Positions 33,901 through 57,566 of a DNA stretch of 64,000 bases are shown here, piece by piece. Within the stretch, counting starts at the first letter, position 1. Each line of letters starts with the position of its first letter. This DNA comes from Lepas anatifera. Its lineage: Eukaryota > Arthropoda > Thecostraca > Lepadidae. The notes beneath the pieces are model-generated. The model ran no database searches, was not told the origin of the DNA, and was given only the letters and a program-made list of their open reading frames with translations. Location of the stretch: positions 1-64,000 of the forward strand of contig JAOTON010000770.1 of the NCBI GenBank assembly GCA_034440635.1, given 5' to 3'. The translations under genes and the position numbers were made by a program.

Positions 33901-36900
33901 TATGGTCATGTTGCATATCAATAGACTCTCCGTGACAATATAAGCACAATGCAAGCAAAATGGGAACTTTATCTCAATTCAGTGAGACGTTATTGGCAAA
34001 ACAATCACACTCTGCTCCTGTGACCTGATATGACCTGTGAGAGGTCAGATGCTCAAAAACTTAACTTTATGGTCAAGATCCTGGTAAGAATAGACGGTTT
34101 GAGGATTTTCAGCTTTATCTATCCAGTATTTAATGAAAACGAACCCATTATATTTTTCACCATAGACTTATAATGGCGTGACCAAAAATTGACCCCACCT
34201 TAGGTCAACAATATCAAAATTCCGAGATAGTATATTTGTAGACCCTAATGGCCTTATCATATAGTGGAAGTTTCAAACTGATCGGTTCGCTAATGTTCCC
34301 TGGGCGCTGCTTCAAACTCGTGATTTAAAGTTTTGAGGTCGGGTCACTTGACCCTGGATAGCTCCTTTGACCTGACATGACCTTAACTAAACAATTTTTT
34401 CAGATGTGTAAAATTGACCAGGGATAAGGTACGGTAAGTTTCGTTGCTCTGCATCTCTTCGTTTTTAGCTATCTGGGGAAAACCAGGAGGGGCGGGGGCG
34501 AATTTCGCCGTCCCCCCAGCGGGGCGCGTGTTAACGAACTTCATTCACAGTGAATGAAGATCTCATCCCAGTATGTGCTGTGCTACCTCCACCCCTTTGC
34601 CCATAAAATAATATCGTAGAAAAAGCGACGCTCAGCTTATAAAAGTTGAAAGGGTTTAACACCAGCACGTATTTGACATATTTCCCCTCTATTTATTTTA
34701 CTTGTTTAATGTACATATTTGACCTATGCATATTGGACTGTTCTTCCAAATAAGATCAATATTACTGTCTAACTGCGTGTCTACCTTTATACAAACATGC
34801 CTATATCTACAATAGCGAATGGTCCTAGGCTGTCATGAGCGACAAGCGCCACCACTGTTGGTTGCGGTTGCAAGCAGGTTAGTGGGATAACAGATTTTGC
34901 CTCTATCCAACGGCGTGACTGAATATCTGTCAACAGGCACAAAGAGATGACCAAGTATTATAGACCAGTGGCTGTTTATAATCTAGACCGAAGGGAGGGA
35001 GCTACGGGCCTATCCTAGTGCCTCAAATATGTCAAATACGTGCTTGTTAAACCCTTTCACTTTATAAGCTGAGCGTCACTTCTACGATATTATTTTATGG
35101 CAAAGTGATAAGATACTATGAGTCGTTGCCTCCGCTGTGCCGTTGACGCTTCGGAAATTTCCTGGTTTTCCGGCCTGTTTGTGATAAGGCGTGACACAGT
35201 AGTGGCCGTAATCGTCTTATCTGCAGCGGAGATGCCCTATGTCAGCGTACGGAAATGACTCACAGACGGCGCTAGCGAAAGCTGTGGATGAAATCGGAGC
35301 TTACACAAAATGTCCTAGTTCGGGTTAGATGACCTCAGGTTTCTGGAGGCAAAGCTAAGGATAATTGACGAGGTCCTCGTATAGCTTGAATGAAAGGTAT
35401 AGTACCGTTAGTCCCATGCCGGAAAATACCCTGTACGTCCGTATTTGTCCACGGTCGGAGGCATACCATTTTTGCCGTAGGGCTACGAAGTAAGTTTCTA
35501 TGTAAAACAGTTGTGCGAGACTGGACATTAAATTCCAAGTGTATGCGAGATCTATTTTTGGGCTCTTCTGACTGAATTCCCCCACAGGCCCAGCAGCGGG
35601 ACGAGCTCTCCCTAACCAAAGGTGCCAAGGTGCTTATCCTGGAGAAGTCCAATGACGGCTGGTGGAAGGGGCAGTGCGGAACACAGGTCAGTGGCGTCCG
35701 ACGCGGTGGTGATGTGCCAGTAGCGTGTCCAGGCTTCTGAGAGGAGGGCGAGTTGCTGACTGGGTGGTCACGTAGCCGATGTGGTTTGGTTGTCTGGGTA
35801 CATCGATCTGGTATCATGCATTATGTCGTAGGAGGGAGGGAATGATGGATGAAAATTCACTGTTTTTTAGCTTTCGAATTACTGTGTTTTAGTTACCAAT
35901 TTTAAAGCGAGTTTCATCCTCACCAATTGTCACTACATTTGTTCGGTTGAAGTTGTGAATTTTGCTTGCTCCTGACTAGCTTGGTGGCGATTCGTCCCTT
36001 ACTTTGTAATTGCTGAAGACTTATCTATTCATTCTCGCATAATGATGATTTGAACTGTTTACCGACTCTTCACAAAAGGCAGCATTTTATTTCACTGCAG
36101 TGACTCGGCCTGTCCCAACAACATGGATTACTCGTGATATTGAGACTGCCCAACTCCACGTCAAATGGGTGTTCCTTGTTCTTTGACCTGACCTTTCCCC
36201 ATCAGATCGGTTCCCTGTGTTGTGACTGGGCCTTCCATCCAGTGGTTATTTGTTAGTGTTGGGACCACGTCCCTGTTCGGTGTCCCCTGCTGTGTGCCGA
36301 TGCCTTTCCCTATCAGATCTGTTCCATGTTCTCTAACCTGGCCTCTTCCCGTCAGGTCCGTTCCCTGTGCTGTGACCCTGTCTCTCATTTCCGTTCCTGT
36401 GTTTGAAACGGCCTCTTCCGTCAGTCCTTCCTTTTTTGACCTTTTCCCAATAGTTTTTGGAACCCGGCCTCTCCCCGTCAGGTCCGTTCCCTGTCTTGTG
36501 ACCCGGCCCCTCCCCGCCAGGTGGGCTGGTTTCCCAGTAACTACACACAGGAGGAGGAGCAGGATGACGCGCTGCATCTCTACACCATGGCGGAGAACGT
36601 GCTGGACGTGGTGCTGGCGCTCTATACCTTCCAGGCCACCCAGCCGCAGGAGCTCAGCTTCCAGAAGAACGACAGACTGGAGGTGAGGCACTGGAATTTC
36701 TGGCCGGTACAGAGGTGTGAAACAACTTATTATTCATGGTGTGATAAAGGTCAATGAGGTTACAAGTGGGCCCACCTATAGTTACTATAGGTGAGCCCAC
36801 TTGTAACCTCATTGACCTTAGCACTACAAATGCTGGAATTAGATTAGGAATCCTCTGCGAAGCCGAAAAGGTGAAACCTCCTCTTTGTGCTTTGTGTGGG

Positions 36901-39389
36901 ATTTATCAGGTCGTGAAACGGTCTGACTCCATGCGCGCGATGAGCCCTGAACATTAGGCGTAAAATGTGCGCACGTGCCGCATGCTACGTCTTAAGACCC
37001 AACTTAATCCGCAATGTTCAGCTCCCGAAGAAAATAAATAGTTTAAATTCAGTGTGTGATAGGTATTGGCTTGGCACATTGTGCAGACAGCATTTGCTTA
37101 GTGTGCTCCTTATCATCATACAGCAGATAATGACTGAGAGCGCAGCAGCCTTTTGAGCTCAAATTGGGCGCAAGACTGTGCTTTCGCGCAGCATTTTTGT
37201 GTACCTTTTGTCTGGCCGCGCCTTGTCAAATGCCTGGCTCAGATCCCCGGTCTTTAGTGACGGGAGATGAGACAGACGGCCAGCTTCCTCTGGCTGCTGA
37301 GTTGGTGAGCCGGTGCCGCCTCCTGTCTGCAGGTGCTGGACCGGCCGGCCAACGACCCCGAGTGGCTGATGGCGCGCAACAACCAGGGCACCACCGGCCT
37401 GATCCCGCGCAACTACGTCCGGGAGCTGGGCCGGCAGGTCTCAGGTGGGAGTGGTGACTGGCTCGGGGGGAAGGGGTGGGGAAACGGTACAACTGCCGGT
37501 TTGAGATGTAACCCGTGGTGGGTTGAGCAGATGGTCTCTGGGAGGGAAGACCGAGGTTAAGGTAGTGATGGGTGAAATAGGAACGGCGAAACTACGGGCA
37601 AGTTTCTGCTTACGGTTACACTGCGCTGTTTTGTTATGTTCGCGAGAGACTAAATGCACCCGATTCTATCGCACCTAAGATTTTATCCAGAACTTCCCGT
37701 CCGTAAGTGCCTTCAGTGAGCTCTGGTTTATCACCAGCTTGTGTTGCGCCGCGCAGAGCCCAAGAGTAACGGCAGCGGCGGTGCGGGCGGCGCGCGGGCT
37801 GCCGGGGAGGACGCGGCGGGCGCCGGCGCCGCCGCTCAGATGGCGCAGCTGCGGCTGAGCGAGGACGAGCGGCCGCATCTGGCCGGCAAGCCGTGGTACT
37901 TCGGCGCCGTCAGCCGACAGCAGGCCGACCAGCTGCTGGCGGCGCGCGGTCAGGACGGACACTTTCTGGTCCGCGACAGTGAGACCAACGTGAGTGAGGC
38001 CGCCGGCGGCGCGGCTCCGGTCACCGCGCTGGCCTCTCGCTGCGAGGCGTTTGGAACAGGGATGCATCCTGCGCTTCATTACCTTGGTCTCTTGGGATGT
38101 ACTGTTGCGTGTTCTGGCCCTTCTTACAAGCTGACCAGTCTTTGTGGTTTGAGGTTGGTGACGTGAAACGCTGGGTGACTGCCTGGAGCCAGGTTTGTCA
38201 TTTTGCAATGGGGTGCCGGCCTCTGCGTTCGGGGTGTGATGTGAGCCGTTTAGTGCCCGCAGTCCGTGTCTGCGATTTTTGCGAGGCCGGGTTCAGCCGC
38301 GTGCCACGTGTTGTTTTGTGCTCGCAGTACGTCTAGTTTCTGGTACCTTGTGTATTCGAGGCCTGTCTTAATGCGACGTAGTTGTACACAGTTTCCTGTC
38401 CCATCTGTGCTGACGTCTCTCCCAACCCTGCTGTCTGTCCTGTCTTTGTCCGAGCTCTGTTGTACGCGGTGTCTGATGCCCGGTCTCTGCCGTCGTCTGC
38501 CCCAGTTCTGATGTATGCTGCTGCCTGTGTCGTAGCTCTGCTCAATGACGTTTTCTGTGCTTGAGCCCTGTCGTTTACGATTGTCGTTTCCACTTTTACT
38601 TTATGCTGTTGTCTGTATCAGCTCTAGTGATGCGATTCCTATATCTGAGCTGCTACCTATTTCCGGTTCTCTGTGCTCGTAAGTCTATGTGCGGGGTTTT
38701 TGTTTGACCATGATTTTTTGGGTGATCGATTCTATATTTCGTGGCTTCAAGTCCACTGTCTGACTGTGTGACACGGCTCTGGGTCCTCCATATGACTGTG
38801 TCGCTATATGTCCGTCGTCTGACTGTGGTTCCCCGTCCGTCGTCTGACTGGGGTTCTCGGTCCGCCTTCTGATAGTGGTTCTCGGTCCGCCGTCTGACTG
38901 TGGTTCTCGGTCCGCCGTCTGACTGTTTTGGTTGTGGGTCCGCCGTCTGACTGTGGTTCTCGGTCTGCTGTCTGACTGTGGTTCTGGGTCCGCCGTTTGA
39001 CTGCGGTTCCCGGTCCGCCATCTGACTGTGGTTCTCGGTCCGCCGTCTGACTGTGGTTCTGGGTCCGCCGTCTGACTGTGGTTCTGGGTCCGCCGTCTGA
39101 CTGTGGTTCTTGGTCCGCCGTCTGACCGTCTGGTCCGCCATCTGACTACACTCGATATTCCTTCACCTGACCGGCACTTGCGACGCAGGTGGGCGACTAC
39201 TCCGTGTCGCTGAAGGCGCCCGGTCGCAACAAACATTTCCGTGTGGAGGTGAAGGGCGCGCTGTATTGCATCGGGCAGCGAAAGTTCCACACCCTGGACC
39301 AGCTGGTGGACCACTACCAGCGCTGCCCCATCTACACCAACCCGGAGGGCGAGAAGCTTTACCTGATCTCAGCCCTGCCCAGGGTGTGA
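30997..39389 (+). CDS. NCK: NCK/Dreadlocks SH3-SH3-SH3-SH2 adaptor (complete, seven coding exons, 389 aa)
   Basis: This is a cytoplasmic adaptor linking phosphotyrosine sites on receptors to actin regulators through three SH3 domains. Exons: 30997-31196 (ATG, just after an acceptor at 30988), 32040-32202, 35588-35686, 36521-36682, 37333-37444, 37757-37989 and 39189-39389 (TGA). Phases join to 1170 nt. SH3-1 (about 4-60) has AKYDYEAQ, the DDSKHWWRV tryptophan pair and VPSNYV. SH3-2 (about 111-166) has [15 protein letters not shown] and GWFPSNY. SH3-3 (about 184-240) has ALYTF and NDPEW then GLIPRNYV; its second tryptophan is replaced by L. SH2 (about 291-384) begins KPWYFG and has FLVRDSE with the phosphate-binding Arg at about 318, then [13 protein letters not shown] and YCIGQRKF. 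The linker before SH2 is unusually Ala/Gly-rich (about 250-275). Length is close to the roughly 377 aa of mammalian NCK1. A 5' non-coding exon is likely upstream. Introns 3 and 6 end in tandem arrays. Confidence 0.97.
33516..34530. mobile_element. 1.0-kb TTAA-flanked (piggyBac-like) non-autonomous element, AGGTCA-rich
   Basis: TTAA stands at both edges (33512-33515 and 34531-34534). The termini are inverted repeats, CACGCGCCCCGCTGGGG on the left and its complement on the right; a second GCGCCCCGCTGGGGG lies 30 bp in on the left. A TTAA duplication is the piggyBac-superfamily signature. The body has no coding frame and is filled with AGGTCA/TGACCT hexamers in both orientations. It lies in NCK intron 2. 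The family includes 46958-47982 and the relic at 30280-30840. Confidence 0.75.
36177..36520 (+). repeat. Degenerate array repeating the NCK exon 4 acceptor
   Basis: Units of about 40-60 bp carry a GGCCTCTCCCCGTCAG-type pyrimidine tract with CAG or TAG, followed by (A/G)TC.GTTCC(C/A)TGT and a GTGAC(C/T)-type spacer. The final unit is the functional acceptor, CGGCCCCTCCCCGCCAG at 36504-36520, which precedes GTGGGCTGG of exon 4. Earlier copies end at about 36206, 36319, 36356 and 36480. Confidence 0.8.
36747..36820. repeat. Near-perfect 74-bp palindrome in NCK intron 4
   Basis: The left arm AAGGTCAATGAGGTTACAAG, continuing to CACCTATAGT, is followed after a single T by its complement. The arms are about 36 nt and differ at one base (GGGCCC against GAGCCC opposite). 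Such a compact palindrome would extrude as a cruciform or fold into a hairpin with essentially no loop. Confidence 0.95.
38800..39145 (+). repeat. 24-25-bp minisatellite before NCK exon 7
   Basis: Roughly a dozen units of GGTCCGCCGTCTGACTGTGG plus TTCT, with small changes. The last unit ends about 40 bp before the acceptor at 39187-39188. The word TTCT(C)GGTCCGC is also found near the end of exon 6 (37960-37980), a weak hint of exon origin. Confidence 0.9.
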
Positions 39390-41051
39390 GTTCCGCCCCC
39401 CCCTCACCCCCCACCTGGTGCACCCGTCTGCACCGGCCGTCACTGTGTTGATTTCGTTGTGTTGATGACCATGTTTCGTCAAGAGGTGATCATTTGGTGA
39501 TTACATTTCTTATATCGGCGCGCGGCGCGACCAGCGTCGCTCGCGCCGCAGCAAGTATTGATAAGTGAAGTCATAATTGTTTGCCCGTGTGTGCGCGTCT
39601 GTCCCAAAGGGCCAGGCCCGGGCAGCGCGATATTGCCGCTTCATATGCTTGCGTTGCCGGTGCGATGGTAGTTTTGTGCAATAGCCATATTGTGTTGGTG
39701 TGCATACGGCGGTAGCTGGAACAGGCAGTCAGTGAGAAGACGGGGGCACGAGCTGCTGGAACGGTGAGGCATCGCCTCCAACGAACATATAGGTGTTTTT
39801 CGAGATAGAGTAAATATTGCCGGGTGGCCGGTGCGCTGCTACGTTAGGTGGACGCGGCCAGTGTCCTCGCCGCCGGGGGCGTGACCTGAGGGGTACGAGA
39901 TATACCGACCAAGCCTGTGGAGACCACGGGACCTGTAGCGTGCGCGGAGTGTAGAAGCAGGGTGGAGACCGTCGGGCTACTGGCAGAAGTAGCCGCTGCC
40001 AAAGCCAGCCAGCTCTCTCTCCTTCTGTGCGGTGCGCCAGTGGGCGCCGGACGGGTCGGCTCGGCTTCAGAGCCGGCAGCGGTCTCAGTGTCGCCGTGGC
40101 GCCATCTAGTCTGTACCGACGCCCGCCCGCCGGGCTTCTCTCCCCCCTCTTGCACGTTTGCTGCCTCCATTGTCCGAACCCTGCCTGCCCGCCGCCCTGT
40201 CCGTTACCCCCGGTCACTGTCACCGCCGTCTTTCCCCGCTCATCCCGCCTGTCGTCCTCCTCAACCGGTTTCCCTCAGGCTCTCAGTTATATATCTCAAT
40301 GTAGCTGAATGTAGAACTGCGTAGCTCGGGTTTGCTATATATGGTTTCTTAAGTGTTTTGCGTGAATTTTATAAGACCAACGCGGAGCCATTTTTCGACT
40401 CGCCGCTGCGGCTTTTGTAAGCGTCCGCATGCACGCTTTTGCGTGACTGCCACGTCGAGAGTGTGTGTTCGCTATGCGTAGTGTACGGCGCTTTGATTTA
40501 TTTAGCTATGTGAGCTGTTGAGTCATGCCAAAAGTTGTTACAGTTCAGGTCAGCGTCTCATACGTATTATATTCTTTCTTAAGCAGATCTTACATAATAT
40601 GGATGCGTGCGAGCTTTCCGGGGTCACCGCTAGGTGGCTGCTGCGACACTCGGTCGCATGACATCGTCTCCTTTGCGTTCAGTAGATACACCAGTCGAAC
40701 GTGAACCAATGTTTGATGAGGAAACTGGTGAAGGTGTGATTTCTGAGAAGTAATTGTGGAGAGCCGAGGGAGCGCCCCGCCACACAAAAACAGTCAATCA
40801 GATTATGTGCTGCATCTCTGAACGAAGATCCCCCGCCGTCCGCGTGATTTGTGAACTTGTAACTCCTAAACCAGTCACAAATGAAAAATTAACTCTGGAG
40901 TATCTTTTTTAATATTCTCGCGCTCACCCAGTGGCTGCAATAAGGTGTTGCATTGCGATCTTTCCATACATCTGTATTTCCCGGTATCCCAGAAATTCCC
41001 ACCTTCCCGCGAGCTAGGGTAAGTGTCGAAAAGACAACAATGACATTTCTG
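39390..41051. other. NCK 3' flank with no supported gene
   Basis: GC-rich for about 900 bp after the NCK stop and probably includes its 3'UTR. The open frames there are short and unlike any protein I know. Confidence 0.5.
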
Positions 41052-41281
41052 CCGTCCAACGGAAGAAAAGATGCCGCATTCGGAGTATTTTACAGGAGAG
41101 CGTTTTTTCTGTTTTGCTTAACATTAGTGGAGCCCTGGAACTGAATTGAAAATACGATATAATTAAGAAAATTAAGGGAACTTTGTCACATCATTTGATC
41201 AGTAGATACAACTTATCTTTATGAGTACCAAAATGTCAAAATCGAAAAAAATATGACTTATGCTTTTCTTCCGTTGAACGG
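41052..41281. mobile_element. About 230-bp MITE, copy 2, better preserved
   Basis: The ends CCGTCCAACGGAAGAAAAG and CTTTTCTTCCGTTGAACGG form an inverted pair with one mismatch. The body matches 11361-11595 in the same orientation. No coding. Confidence 0.8.
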
Positions 41282-44200
41282 AACATTTAAATGGTGTCCA
41301 GCTAACGACCGCATCTCGTGGTAGTCACAGAGCGAGATCTCCTCGACGGCATATGTGCACCGAGCGAACTGCGCGTGTAATATAACTCCCGACTGCGACC
41401 ATTCGACGCAAAAACCACCAGGGTGAAATATGGTGAAAATGCATTTTCATTTTTTGTCACGCACACAGATTGTCACAGTAATTCAAGCTGTTCGGGGGTG
41501 GTTCACGGCGCGCAGCCCAGCAGAAGTACCAGGACGGTAGGATTGGGGGGCTCCCAGCCACGATCCAGGAGTCCGTGGCCGTCTCGCCCAGCCCCGGCCC
41601 AAACCACCACTGCCGCCACACAGAAACCCGCGCTCCGCTGGTCCACAGACAAGCCCGCCTACTGACCACGGCTCTGAACCAACACTCAACCACCGGTCGC
41701 AGAGCACAGAAGCGTGAATGACAGCGGAAATCCAGACACGGAGCTTCTAAAAACGGACGCCTAGTTCAAGATGTGGAACCAACTTCACAACATTCCCCCA
41801 TGCAGCTGAGTCGAGACAGAGAGCCGAACCGGACGGTAAGCTTACAGACATTCGCCAAAGAGTTCAAGCACAAGACACAACACGGCCTTTCAGCATAAAA
41901 TGGCAAAACGCACGCGCCAGAAAAGAGAAAGTGTGAATAAAAACAACCAATGAGCAAAACAGGGCGGCACACAGCGAATCGCGTCCTAGTTCGCGATTGG
42001 ATGAAGCGGCGCCTGGGGCGCTGAATCTCATCATCATAAAGAAAGAGCGGGCGCCCGGCCGCCGCGGGCAGCGCTGACCTCCTGACGCGCACCCTACTCC
42101 ACGCATCTCAGTTCCACAGACTACACACGAGGTGTGGCGGCGATCTGAGCAGGAAGAGATGGGCGGCTGTAAGTAGCGTGGACGCGGCAGTCGCGACACC
42201 GCCGGGGCAGCGGCGGTGCTGGCCGGCTTTGAGCGGTAGTGTGTGTGCGCATCACTGGACAAAGGCGGCGGCAAGCGCGATCAGATAGGTATGAAACCGG
42301 ACCAGTATTTACAAAGCACAACCGTAACTTGTTTGTGGATCTGCGCCATGGACCGCGGCGGTGGGCCGGCAGATATACCAGGTACACTGTATATTCACGT
42401 GCGAATGGTACAATGGTACCGCGTGCATTTGCGGCGTACACGCAACTCCACAGCTGACGATTGGGATCGGGCGCTGCCAGATTTCCCCGTGGTGCGAGAA
42501 ACCCAGCAAGGTCTGAGTAAAACGTAATATAATGGTCGTTTCACAAAGAATCATAAAAGCTTTGTGCAGGTTCTCACCGTTCTCAGAGCTCCATCCAAGG
42601 CGGATGATTACGTCACTTGTCCTGCCCAAGTGCCCAAAAGCGAGAGCATAATTCACACCGTTTACACAACGTTATGCGGTGTTTTCGGCAAGCAACTAAC
42701 ATCAGATTGTCAACGCTGGACCCACGAAAAATCCATGATCGCAACACAAAAACGATTTGTGCGTACAAAAACCGTGTCGTCTGTGAAAGGACCAACATAC
42801 TGAAATGACCACAGCAACATCTGTATACATCGGACGTACATCTAATACCATCAAGTTTTAACACACCGTGGCCTCGTCGCCAACAGGCAGGTTCGCACTT
42901 ATTCTGCTTTGGTTTTAGAACACGAGTCCGTGCACTTCTCCAACCCCACTGGTCACAAAACTGAATACCAGTCATGGGCGAAGGTAAATTCGCAATGTCC
43001 ACTCCTATGGCCTTGTTGACTCAGCAACTCACTGTGACAGGCATTATCCCTGTGCTTTTACGTCCGTTTCGGAAAAACGCTCACGACTTCCGATGACAAA
43101 TTAACAATTCTGCGGCACGATTTAGTCGGTGCCTCGCTTTGTCTTGAAGTCAGGGAACAACCACGATTACCACGTGCACATGGTCATTTTCCTTCACCTA
43201 CCAAGTCAGGAACCTCTCTGAATAACCCGCAGTCTCACAAGCTCCAACCGTAAATCAATCCAGAATCCTGGGTAAGAAATAAAGAACACACAAAAAAGGG
43301 TAAGTAAGCGAGAGCCCGATCTCAGTCAGCGAAAGGGTTCAGAGATCTTAGAGTTTTCAAGTGTCATTCTGCTTTTACGGCTGAAGATGCTGTCACAATT
43401 TCGAATCACGTGATGTAATAGTTCTCAGCCCTGATGTGCCTCAATCTCACTCAGCCTCCAGACTAAACGATTAAATCAAATCACTGCACCAGGATTCCAG
43501 ATATCAAAGCCCAGTTCGAAAATCTTCAACAAAATTGCTGACCCAAGAAACGAAACACCAATTAAGAGTGCACTGCGGAAAACCATGTACCTGAACAGAG
43601 TCCATCCGACGCAGGACTTTGGTCATCGTCTGCGTCTGGTCAGTAACTTACACAACACAAACTTCGCAGAAGAAAGCACGAGCGGAGATAGCGAGATAAA
43701 GCACTTGGGGTTAGGTTAACGCTCTAATGAAAAAGAGGGACACGACCAGACCAAAATAACCTAGACCCGGCACCTAAATCGCAATACCTGGCAAAAAATC
43801 ACAACTATTTATCCATAAGCTCTTTGTGCCATTATCAGGGTTTCCAGCCACCTCGCCTCCCGACCATATTCACAATTACTCGTTGATAAAAGGCTAGCGT
43901 GCGTACCTGACGACAACACCACATTTCAAATACGAACGATTTTGAGCAGCGAATGTCATGATTTCTCATACCGACATTACAACCACACGCTGGGTTCATT
44001 TATTTATAAAACCAAGGCTAGTGTTGTAACTACGCTTACAAAACACAGCATGCTTACTTAACATTACAACAGCAAATGATAACTAGATATGATCACAAAA
44101 ATGCTTACCGGCCTATAAACAAATCACAAATACATCAATAAGGATAACACAAGCCGTCCACAAGTTCGCCACTCGGTGATACTGCCCTGAAAACTCGCCT

Positions 44201-45126
44201 AAATAACACAAGCAGGGGCGTCAGGTCGTAACTGACAACGCACAAAAATTGAGGATCGAGTATTTCAATAGCATGGACATGCATATCGTGCAGTAGCAGG
44301 CGAAAAGGCCGTCGCCACAACCCGCGCAACCTGGGGCTGAACTGACGCCTGCCGGGTTGGTCTGACGTCACAGTGACGTCACGTGTTCAGGTAGCGAGCG
44401 CCAGAGGGCGGTTAAACAGCCAGCAGGGTCTTTATCTGCTTAGGCGTGTTCTCGTCGTTCAAATGCTTCGTTGTATACCTGCAAAATGCCACCCATAGCT
44501 GTTTGTTAGGTAGTTGGTTATTTGGGGTTTCGGGCGCACAAATCTGCTTAGATTACATAGCGTCCACACCCGAAGTTGGGGGAGAGGTAAAAGACGACCT
44601 GACGAAATGCACCTGATTGTCAGAAGTCGTTGTCAAAGCATAGCGGCTTCTAATCTGACAGCTTTCTCGGTCTATGTCTCTATGTTGTTGTCTGTCGCTG
44701 TCACGGATGCGATACAAGATAGCATTCGTGCGTTCCAATCGCCTGCCAGTAAAGCTACAATGAGGTTTCGAGAGTTCTGGACAAGAGCTTAAAATGAAAT
44801 GCTAGCGCTCTGCTCAACCATGATAGGCGTAGGCGCTTCTTCAAGCATTCGCAGAAATAAAAAAACAATAACGAAGCATCCGCAAAACAAAAACAGACAT
44901 AATAACGGGAATGAGCATCAAACAATCAGACAGAAATGTGGCGCATTATAAAATAAATCGCCGAAACTCCATTTCCCACAGAAGGTGGACACAGCTGCAA
45001 TGTGAGGGAAGGAGGAGGGGCAGTAGAGCAGCCAAGAGTATGCAGCGCCAGGACTCTGGTTGGCGGCCGCAGTGCTCAGAGGCACGCCAGACACGGCCAG
45101 CGGCACCGCTGCCGCCCCCGTCCCAC
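41282..45126. other. Interval between convergent NCK and CYRI, no gene resolved
   Basis: The last CYRI exon (about 20 codons, minus strand) is expected somewhere here, but I could not identify it. No other splice-bounded coding segment is visible. Several GC-rich patches (41.5 and 42.0-42.4 kb) are open in several frames but show no family resemblance. Confidence 0.45.
44363..44385. promoter_or_regulatory. Paired CRE-like palindromes with an E-box
   Basis: Two full TGACGTCA sites (44363-44370 and 44374-44381) are 3 bp apart, and the second overlaps CACGTG (44380-44385). TGACGTCA is the CREB/ATF palindrome and CACGTG the E-box bound by bHLH factors. A GCGCCAGAGGGCGG motif lies just downstream. 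No promoter was recognised beside it, so the function is inferred only. Confidence 0.5.
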
Positions 45127-57048
<11,922 letters not shown>

Positions 57049-57518
57049 TTTACAAAAGCTTTTATATTCCCAAAATTATTCTTGCTGAATCTTGAACCGG
57101 TAATTCTGAAAACAAGCAGTATATTCGTGATGGTGAAGAGCAGCACCCTTGTATTTTCAGTGCAAGATTCAATGACCCTGTGTCTGTAAACGCCCCACGG
57201 CGAGACATTTTTAAAAACCAGAACGGTCACGGATGTGGGAGTATAGTAAAAAAAGAGAAAACAGCAAGGCTAAAACACACAGATATGTGTCAATGCAGAA
57301 TAAAGACTTAGAAGCGTAATATCCCAGCACAACGTTGGCACCACTCGCCAGAAAACCGTGTCGCATCGGTACACATTTTGTCATTGCGACCACGTGCTGT
57401 AATATGGGCTACCCTCAGTAAACAAAGATCAGCCATGCTGCTTGGTAGAGGCAGAGACTTCAGCGTTCGGATAAATCGCGACCAGACGACAGTTATTTGT
57501 GTATAAAGTGCCACGAAG
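57049..57518. promoter_or_regulatory. Candidate divergent promoter between CYRI and a plus-strand exon
   Basis: The CYRI start codon (-) and a plus-strand ATG exon at 57519 face away from each other across about 470 bp. No TATA box stands out and the interval is not strongly CpG-rich. It may hold only 5'UTRs, with the true promoters elsewhere. Confidence 0.3.
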
Positions 57519-57566
57519 ATGCTCCCTGGAATCACGCTGGAGGCCAATGACTCTTTAGATGATGAG
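57519..57566 (+). CDS. Candidate first coding exon, unrecognised gene
   Basis: ATG at 57519 (context GCCACGAAGATGC) opens 16 codons reading MLPGITLEANDSLDDE, which end precisely at a good donor (GAG|GTAGGT) in phase 0. The acidic, hydrophobic-start peptide is not one I recognise. No continuation is certain. The only phase-compatible terminal exon I see on this strand is at 61166, which could equally follow another first exon at 60410. It may be an alternative start of that gene or a separate gene whose other exons I missed. Confidence 0.35.

Noticed and set aside
36161..36691. 176-codon minus-strand frame rich in TGRG repeats
   Set aside because: Antisense of the NCK intron 3 array and exon 4.
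36747..36820. Precursor microRNA
   Set aside because: The fold has essentially no loop and near-perfect arms; Drosha/Dicer substrates need a loop and imperfect stem. It is better described as a DNA palindrome.
38653..39314. Minus-strand frames with RTTVRRRT repeats
   Set aside because: Translation of the 24-25-bp array antisense to NCK exon 7.
44135..44371. Last CYRI exon on the minus strand
   Set aside because: I searched 40-45 kb for the expected roughly 20-residue basic C-terminus in phase and found no frame with an acceptor that fits; this frame does not match.
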